Of a stretch of DNA of 64,000 nt, positions 62,501 to 64,000 are shown in pieces; position 1 is the first letter of the stretch; the number at the start of each line of letters is the position of its first letter. The position numbers were made by a program, and so were the translations under genes. This stretch comes from Branchipolynoe longqiensis. Its lineage: Eukaryota > Annelida > Polychaeta > Phyllodocida > Polynoidae. The DNA lies in the NCBI GenBank assembly GCA_030323885.1, contig CM059198.1, positions 15,042,462 to 15,106,461 of the forward strand. The letters run 5' to 3'. The notes under the pieces are model-generated. The model was given only the letters and a program-made list of their open reading frames with translations, searched no databases and was not told the DNA's origin.

Positions 62501-64000
62501 GCATGCTGTGTAAGCATTGTGTATTTAGAATCAATATTTGCATGTCTAGCTCAAACCATATTGCGTGCTAAATAATATTGCAGGGGAGCATGTGAATGAA
62601 GCACATCTTTCTGATTTTATTTTTAATTGCTGCAATCTCATGTCATTTCCAGATGAGGTGCCAATTGCTCATAAGGGACCTCACCCGTTCGTCTCCAGTG
62701 GAGTCCCCTCTAAGGGGGGCATGTTCAGGTGGCATGTTTATGCAATCAAGCAATTTTCATTTTCTGAAGTTATTAATATAGTGGTGTTTTTTTAGCATCA
62801 TGTTTTATTTAATATCTAAGTGGTGTTAATTGTGCAGACTTCTTCACTCGTCCCCGATTATTTATATACTTATATATGTATATTTTGCTTAACAAATTTG
62901 TCTAAATAATACCAGTCAAACTTGAAAAAAAGGGAAAATAATAATGAAGCCAAAGGGAAGACTCATTATCACAAGCTTGAAAAAAAAAAATGTAAGAAGA
63001 AAAAGTGGTAAATATATTTCATTTTTCAGCATCAGTGCAGTAGTCGGAACACTAATCTACTGGCCGTCAAACATTTATAGTTATTTAGAATATTAGAAGA
63101 GGGTAATCTATATCACGTGCAGTATACATCATTCAGAATTTACTTGCTGATAATATATGGGTACGTAGCAAAATCAAAACAACTATACAGCGATATGAAT
63201 ATACTTTTTGTTTTAACTATGTAGCATTAAAGACGGTGTTTCCTTTTCTACATCCAGTACCAAATCAAGTCTCCGTGCCACAGTTGGTGGTCCGGAAAGC
63301 CTAGACACAGTTGGCTCCACGCGAACATTGAAGGGACATGGCGCCTTCAACCGGACCTGGACTGAGGGGGTTGGACTGACGGATGATGAGGTACCATTTG
63401 ATTTTTTAATTGTTCTAAATCACCTCAAGTGCATTATTGAATTAATACATAAGGAGTTGCCTCTCCAGAATTAAAAGGCTCCATTTGTATTTTAGAGCTC
63501 TAATTGGTGGAAATAATATTAGCTTTTGTCTTTTTTGGGGGGTGAAGAATAGTGTAGTAGTCTCTACCGACCTCTCAGGCAAGGATCCACATACACAGGT
63601 AGGCCTTGATAGGGTGATTACATCAGGGAGCCTAGGTAGCGTAATGTTTAGCATGCTAGCCACAGAATGACAAGAAGTGTGGGTTCGAATCCTGCTCTAG
63701 GTGCAATAATATTTCCCATATTCACCGCCCCCCCCCTCCCACCGATAATACCATTTGCAGTTAAACCTGTGACGTATGAAAAACAGATGTGTAGACTTAG
63801 GTTTCATATTTGTGTTCCAATGACCTTTGCTTGTTAGACCTAGGACCAAGCAGCCGATGTATAGATTGTGTAAACTTCAAATGATGAGTGATTCTCTCTC
63901 ATATGTGTGTTTTATTGTTGAATGTCGTTTTATTCAAAGGCGAAAGAAAAGGAAGTTAGAGTCGAGGATTTGCTTCAAAATGAAAACGAGGTAGAAGATA
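36569..64000 (+). CDS. C8orf34: C8orf34-like protein with RII-alpha-type N-terminus, 5' part, 15 exons
   Basis: Fifteen exons with GT-AG borders run from ATG 36569 off the window end and give about 446 residues. Residues 5-45 (VQEYLQKHKIGNLFEDLMAK, PDDPVLYM) match the N-terminus of vertebrate C8orf34 and resemble the PKA RII-alpha dimerisation/docking fold. Further matches in the same order include RPYTKPWQTNTKRPMKK (YDKPWQLNAKKPKK), HLEADPLSGEL (DADPLAAEM), KDDAVELLEDANELMSEGV (EDDAMELLEDLNDLRMEGV), VSICARCAKV (LNICSRCARL) and DEEFESVSQVSGP (DEFEKASKLTGP). Molecular function is not established; anchoring to cAMP kinase partners is an inference from the domain. Introns are loaded with repeats, notably intron 5 (11.2 kb). 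The join of exons 13 and 14 is uncertain. Confidence 0.88.
36796..37220. mobile_element. MITE-1 long copy in C8orf34 intron 1
   Basis: Ends tagatcaaagattcacccc and ggggtgaatcctttatctag. Interior tagtctaaatacgagcgaaa and caaaaagacaagatggcgg is shared with the 409-bp copy at 31869. Confidence 0.82.
37616..37680. mobile_element. MITE-1 minimal 65-bp copy
   Basis: Only the two ends are present: ctagataaaagattcacccc and ggggtgtaattttatctag, separated by an 11-bp tagcctgctgc-type loop; the whole is one hairpin. Confidence 0.8.
37902..37965. mobile_element. MITE-1 minimal copy, degraded
   Basis: atagataaatgattcacccc start and gctgaatctgttatctactc end, about 64 bp, same layout as 37616-37680. Confidence 0.65.
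38121..38158. repeat. Perfect 38-bp palindrome
   Basis: ccaaagaccctataacact followed directly by its exact reverse complement, with no loop. It lies 28 bp upstream of the exon 2 acceptor of the C8orf34-like gene. Confidence 0.95.
38187..38276 (+). CDS. C8orf34: C8orf34-like exon 2
   Basis: Thirty codons, DLMAKVVSDMPDDPVLYMMQ onwards, acceptor tgttgacag, donor gtacgt, phase 0. Completes the RII-alpha-like segment. Confidence 0.88.
38912..38951 (+). CDS. C8orf34: C8orf34-like exon 3
   Basis: Short exon GTKSMMRRSMGDL, acceptor ttttttag, donor gtaagt, ends in phase 1. Confidence 0.75.
40004..40048 (+). CDS. C8orf34: C8orf34-like exon 4 (short)
   Basis: 45 bases, phase 1 at both ends, ANLKNPLPDKSATWTG. 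The weak similarity of KSATWTG to GSAALWAE in the vertebrate protein supports it. Acceptor is weak (ttaaccaaag). Confidence 0.6.
40160..40420 (+). repeat. Dispersed repeat family R4
   Basis: ccccactaccacacagtggt, tgactacgctgactcttact and gggcagaataaaccgggga recur at 60370-60640 and, inverted, at 22690-22880. Confidence 0.7.
40895..40945 (+). repeat. SINE-1 tail fragment
   Basis: tcctgatatgaccttaggtg and ttgctaggacgtaaaacaac lying inside a pyrimidine-rich stretch of intron 4. Confidence 0.7.
41185..41292 (+). CDS. C8orf34: C8orf34-like exon 5
   Basis: Encodes GISVTKERPYTKPWQTNTKR and PMKKKLSETDPAMRR; acceptor cttcccag, donor gtgagt. Strong match to YDKPWQLNAKKPKKSK. Confidence 0.9.
41328..41519. 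mobile_element. Pogo-like MITE, 192 bp
   Basis: TIRs cagtaaaacctctctaac and its near complement, with flanking TA duplicated on both sides, as in pogo/Tc1-type elements. No coding capacity. It separates the two copies of the exon 5 donor region. Confidence 0.82.
41538..41583 (+). repeat. Duplicate of the exon 5 donor region
   Basis: atgagacgctgtgagtaac and tcctgctccgtgtgtgtata copy 41283-41328 (ATGAGACGCC/gtgagtaacc...). A second 5' splice-site sequence therefore lies 255 bp downstream of the real one. Confidence 0.85.
42218..42960 (+). repeat. Tandem repeat of 150-195 bp in DIRS-4 5' region
   Basis: Four imperfect copies containing gtgtcacaagactacta, agttcatactacactggcc and gtgagtcacaagacagaaa. 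Confidence 0.8.
43521..43860 (+). pseudogene. DIRS-4 gag-like remnant
   Basis: KEMDFYPVLNYQMKRFETAM and the following ASRFANFQLYEYVYTHLTTE align with the DIRS-3 gag domain (REMDTDVIMTEQMKRFEMVI). N-terminal part lost and frames broken after 43800. Confidence 0.75.
44060..44540 (+). repeat. Degenerate short tandem repeat
   Basis: Many imperfect units of the type ggatgagccacggatcac and ccccggatgaccc, period roughly 14-22 bp. Not DIRS coding sequence; lies between the gag remnant and DIRS-3. Confidence 0.75.
45662..46900 (+). CDS. DIRS-3 gag-like ORF, 412 codons
   Basis: Open from ATG 45662. Acidic/polar N-terminus, then basic and Ser-rich stretches (KKVKKSKKHKKSKHSSTSSS), then the conserved domain [20 protein letters not shown] to [20 protein letters not shown]. 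It continues in another frame at 46849-47088 into an Arg/Gly-rich tail (RGAFRGGRGAFGPTG). Probably an RNA-binding structural protein. Confidence 0.82.
   Translation: MAEKQTKLGRPAPPDDEDTQSGVDLNSNTSQSDARPEGVMSQALDMRAVGDPVRGTSEASLQLGVDPDLDARLDQVVALKMQQQLKRGKKRRHKSNWTHELSDSESDGVVSVMSERSVRQCIPTKTTKKNKKRRSDVSSGSGSGLSEGDRYRRSKVVSKKVKKSKKHKKSKHSSTSSSSESSFPSSDSDVGEEGVMVKQLAKASKKKRHDPHNSVRVRSLLRTALDGHFDTFKPAEIISRGAEKYTGIKGVKESFMREMDTDVIMTEQMKRFEMVIHTMQTAVLSAMAAIIPVANHMANENKFTTLAAGMNGGLELLASASSYATFRRFENVYKGVTTDAGNEVTRSKKVKDKNGKEFTLFMAPKPIKGKTWDKSLMFGGQLQHLEEGGETNVGNKWVPSTEWMTMHQRRSE
47200..48390 (+). pseudogene. DIRS-3 RT/RNase H/methyltransferase region, rearranged
   Basis: The frame starts with DIPFSERPMQDHAPKPYKFS, then jumps from EIAKLL directly to AHIKYSEIDKNLALKRARGN. 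The RT palm with its YIDD box is absent. A thumb segment (KICKVAALIGIMVAYAV) normally found before AHIK instead lies downstream, at about 47620-47740, inside RNase H after HINVLELKA. RNase H then resumes (LFTDNSTAMAYIRKMGG) and the methyltransferase-like motifs WHPEPDSWRIDAFSF and HPFSMVGRVARKL follow. Confidence 0.82.
48375..50310 (+). pseudogene. DIRS-3 tyrosine recombinase split by a transposon
   Basis: N-terminal start LELFGIDKITIQRLVSGAWR breaks at 48465 and resumes at 49439 with HYLKKWQLFCLIAKINCLK. One frameshift follows near 49590. The catalytic part keeps TGHRGQT, AHSTRGA, NAGWKT and KHYNK. Confidence 0.85.
48465..49438. mobile_element. DNA transposon, 974 bp, inside the DIRS-3 recombinase
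   Basis: TIR gggtcgttctcagaagttgt and complement of acagtttctgagaatgaccc, about 26 bp. Four-base duplication atat at 48461-48464 and 49439-49442. AT-rich interior without a transposase frame. Confidence 0.88.
50870..51566 (+). pseudogene. DIRS-4 tyrosine recombinase remnant
   Basis: An N-terminal trace (NHYVIHWFLKSIFEKNPP) and a catalytic half open for 173 codons: TGHRGQTVLAL, AHSTRGAVAS, NAGWKI and SHYNK. The upstream third is lost. Confidence 0.82.
52090..52260 (+). mobile_element. LINE 3' end fragment
   Basis: aaaaccatcttgcaagggaa, ggggaagaagacgaggagga and actggttgcaaagttatatg match the element at 14300-14530. It is followed by a trinucleotide tail. Confidence 0.75.
52261..52400 (+). repeat. 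GGT/CGT/GTGACA simple repeat
   Basis: Tail of the LINE fragment: (ggt)n, then (cgt)n, then three gacagtggt units. Confidence 0.9.
52543..52706 (+). CDS. C8orf34: C8orf34-like exon 6
   Basis: Encodes KTADDRPGWDNGVKGAETNL then DDFWAEGGASEKPISRG; acceptor cctttacag, donor gtaaga, phase 0 at the end. Confidence 0.85.
52911..53523 (+). repeat. 610-nt polypyrimidine tract ending in 33 C
   Basis: Almost continuous C and T from 52911, ending in 33 consecutive C at 53491-53523, two bases before the AG of exon 7. Open frames on both strands here are compositional artefacts. Confidence 0.92.
53526..53677 (+). CDS. C8orf34: C8orf34-like exon 7
   Basis: Encodes DEELLYHSRGGYTGPRRSQH then LEADPLSGELGLQ. 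The acceptor follows an exceptionally long pyrimidine tract ending in 33 C. Donor gtcagt. Confidence 0.88.
54371..54674 (+). repeat. 20-21-bp tandem array ending at the exon 8 acceptor
   Basis: About 14 units of aaggtctatatgccatgttg or variants. The last one, tatgtggtatgttgtacag, forms the real acceptor of exon 8. Confidence 0.85.
54675..54823 (+). CDS. C8orf34: C8orf34-like exon 8
   Basis: Encodes SSGRVRGPAVDAQKHREKLA then DSGYEDDKDLEKDDAVELL; acceptor gttgtacag directly abuts a tandem array; donor gtacgt. Confidence 0.9.
55338..55692 (+). mobile_element. CATAGTCCGATG-family MITE
   Basis: 355 bp with TIR ttaaagttgcatagtccgat and catcggactatgcagctttaa (complement). Best preserved copy in the window. 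Confidence 0.85.
55740..55990 (+). repeat. tRNA-like SINE fragment
   Basis: gttggttcactgcaccaggg, a B-box-like gggggttcgagtatcgctc, and a SINE-1-like tail with aactataaagctgtcctgag. Confidence 0.5.
56018..56085 (+). CDS. C8orf34: C8orf34-like exon 9
   Basis: Encodes EDANELMSEGVKNTRTSGVR and VKP; acceptor cgttacag, donor gtaagt, phase 0. Matches EDLNDLRMEG. Confidence 0.9.
56115..56420 (+). repeat. SINE-1 full-length copy
   Basis: tRNA-like head cggtggccgagtgtggaagg with B box gggagttcgaatcccggcc, body gggtcatggagctggcgacc, tail ggacctgagatgttggaca. Confidence 0.85.
56430..57888 (+). repeat. 85-bp minisatellite duplicating the exon 10 splice acceptor
   Basis: Seventeen units from 56445 each have gtttgcatgtttcag followed by ATGGGTGAGCCAGGATTTGA or variants, then aattttggggtctaca and gcgacacacgctgatggtta. 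The real exon 10 (ATGCGCGAGCCAGCATTCGG) is the 18th. The exon-like stub is about 33 bases. No donor follows it in the unit. Confidence 0.95.
57889..57991 (+). CDS. C8orf34: C8orf34-like exon 10
   Basis: Encodes MREPAFGAQPQVRVSICARC then AKVMEGAVPSEPAE; acceptor catgtttcag, donor gtgaga. Its acceptor and first 33 bases are repeated 17 times upstream. Confidence 0.9.
58751..58980 (+). repeat. 230-bp direct repeat, copy 1 (contains SINE-1 head)
   Basis: Begins accacatattcagcaataac and ends ggaatgaggaagaccaatcg; includes a SINE-1 head and body. Second copy at 59366-59595. Confidence 0.9.
58981..59365 (+). repeat. Chimeric insert between the 230-bp repeats
   Basis: Contains 59005-59300, a near-identical copy of 62240-62535, then a short repeat, then 59328-59359, which copies the last 32 bases of exon 14 (63359-63390) with two changes. 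Sequences 0.8 kb apart at the source are joined here. Confidence 0.85.
59366..59595 (+). repeat. 230-bp direct repeat, copy 2
   Basis: Same sequence as 58751-58980 with few differences, including the SINE-1 head gaccagacaggatggccgaa. Confidence 0.9.
59664..59925 (+). repeat. Minisatellite, about 18-bp unit
   Basis: About 14 units of the type caataaccacatatccgg. Scattered similar units also occur at 58680-58800. Confidence 0.85.
60141..60218 (+). CDS. C8orf34: C8orf34-like exon 11
   Basis: Encodes LGYGQLPDFDIDTDGEFSPE and SRPQS; acceptor ctcacccag, donor gtaagt, phase 1 both sides. Confidence 0.85.
60370..60640 (+). repeat. Dispersed repeat family R4
   Basis: ccccactatcacacggtggc, actacactgacccttgctgt and ggtagaataaacaggggaag, as at 40160-40420. 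Confidence 0.7.
60791..60843 (+). CDS. C8orf34: C8orf34-like exon 12
   Basis: Encodes SARYTDEEFESVSQVSGP; acceptor aattttcag, donor gtaagt, ends in phase 0. Confidence 0.85.
60925..61015 (-). repeat. SINE-1 tail fragment
   Basis: Reverse orientation ttacatcctgtcaacatcta and gaaagtgcgcactcatggcg. Confidence 0.7.
61425..61458 (+). CDS. C8orf34: C8orf34-like exon 13
   Basis: Encodes RQPVWHTADSD, matching HQPWILPSDTES; acceptor acttttcag, donor gtaaga. Ends in phase 1, which does not fit the best acceptor of exon 14. Confidence 0.72.
61605..62238 (+). repeat. Minisatellite, about 75-bp unit, derived from SINE-1 tail
   Basis: About eight units of tgtgaccttagatgttgctg, gtgtaaacccc, ccagtcacacaaacagag and ggttaccaccctgcc. 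The gaccttagatgttgct core is the SINE-1 tail, so a SINE seeded this array in intron 13. Confidence 0.88.
62240..62535 (+). repeat. 296-bp segment duplicated at 59005-59300
   Basis: Source or sister copy of the block in intron 10; begins ggcggtaacctccccaatcc and ends tgtgtatttagaatcaat. Confidence 0.9.
62536..63257. other. Intron 13 distal part, nothing recognised
   Basis: AT-rich. A small exon compatible with the phase problem between exons 13 and 14 may lie here but I could not identify one. Confidence 0.4.
63258..63390 (+). CDS. C8orf34: C8orf34-like exon 14
   Basis: Open frame STKSSLRATVGGPESLDTVG then NRTWTEGVGLTDDE with donor gtacca. The best acceptor (ctacatccag) requires phase 2 upstream. 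A weaker acceptor at 63283 (gtgccacag) would fit phase 1 from exon 13. Either a small exon is missing or the internal acceptor is used. Confidence 0.65.
63610..63715 (+). repeat. SINE-3 copy
   Basis: tRNA-like head tcagggagcctaggtagcgt, B-box-like tgtgggttcgaatcctgctc, in intron 14. Confidence 0.65.
63940..64000 (+). CDS. C8orf34: C8orf34-like exon 15, cut by window end
   Basis: Encodes AKEKEVRVEDLLQNENEVED; acceptor tattcaaag, phase 0 in agreement with exon 14. Continues past 64000. Confidence 0.7.

Overview
This is metazoan nuclear DNA: spliced genes with GT-AG introns, tRNA-derived SINEs, LINE fragments, MITEs, DIRS-type tyrosine-recombinase retrotransposons and many tandem repeats. Gene content and the style of repeats suggest a marine invertebrate. 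Amphioxus is my best guess, held at moderate-to-low confidence, partly because I recall minisatellites that overlap intron-exon boundaries being reported at an amphioxus Adh locus (from memory, unverified).

Three host genes can be reconstructed exon by exon. (1) 519-3091, plus strand: the last three exons of a PH-type exosome core subunit, best match MTR3/EXOSC6. (2) 7822-20545, minus strand: a complete cathepsin B gene with one non-coding and eight coding exons, 333 residues, all catalytic residues present and a TATA box upstream. (3) 36569 to beyond 64000, plus strand: fifteen exons of an orthologue of vertebrate C8orf34, with an N-terminal PKA RII-alpha-like docking segment. The rest is intron or intergenic DNA made mostly of repeats.

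Mobile elements: four DIRS-like elements. DIRS-1 (about 14903-17801, minus) is truncated inside cathepsin B intron 3. DIRS-2 (24817-30252, minus) is nearly intact in intergenic DNA. DIRS-4 (41846-52006, plus) lies in C8orf34 intron 5 and is interrupted by DIRS-3 (44870-50778), which is itself interrupted by a 974-bp DNA transposon with TSD ATAT. DIRS-2, -3 and -4 share an unusual right end: after the terminal inverted repeat comes an 85-88-bp inverted-repeat pair enclosing a region complementary to the 5' subterminal sequence. A single SINE at 31752-33800 is split into three pieces by two later insertions.

The most notable signal is a recurrent duplication process anchored on exon boundaries. 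Three tandem arrays have units that each contain the 3' end of an intron, its AG, and the first 18-33 nt of the exon: cathepsin B exon 3 (5 copies), cathepsin B exon 6 (about 25 copies of 86 bp) and C8orf34 exon 10 (18 copies of about 85 bp). C8orf34 exon 5 has a duplicated 5' splice site, exon 8 has a short-period array ending at its acceptor, EXOSC6 has an array that starts at its stop codon and a stray copy of its last exon, and a chimeric block in C8orf34 intron 10 carries the end of exon 14. Two unrelated genes therefore carry dozens of decoy splice acceptors next to real exons.
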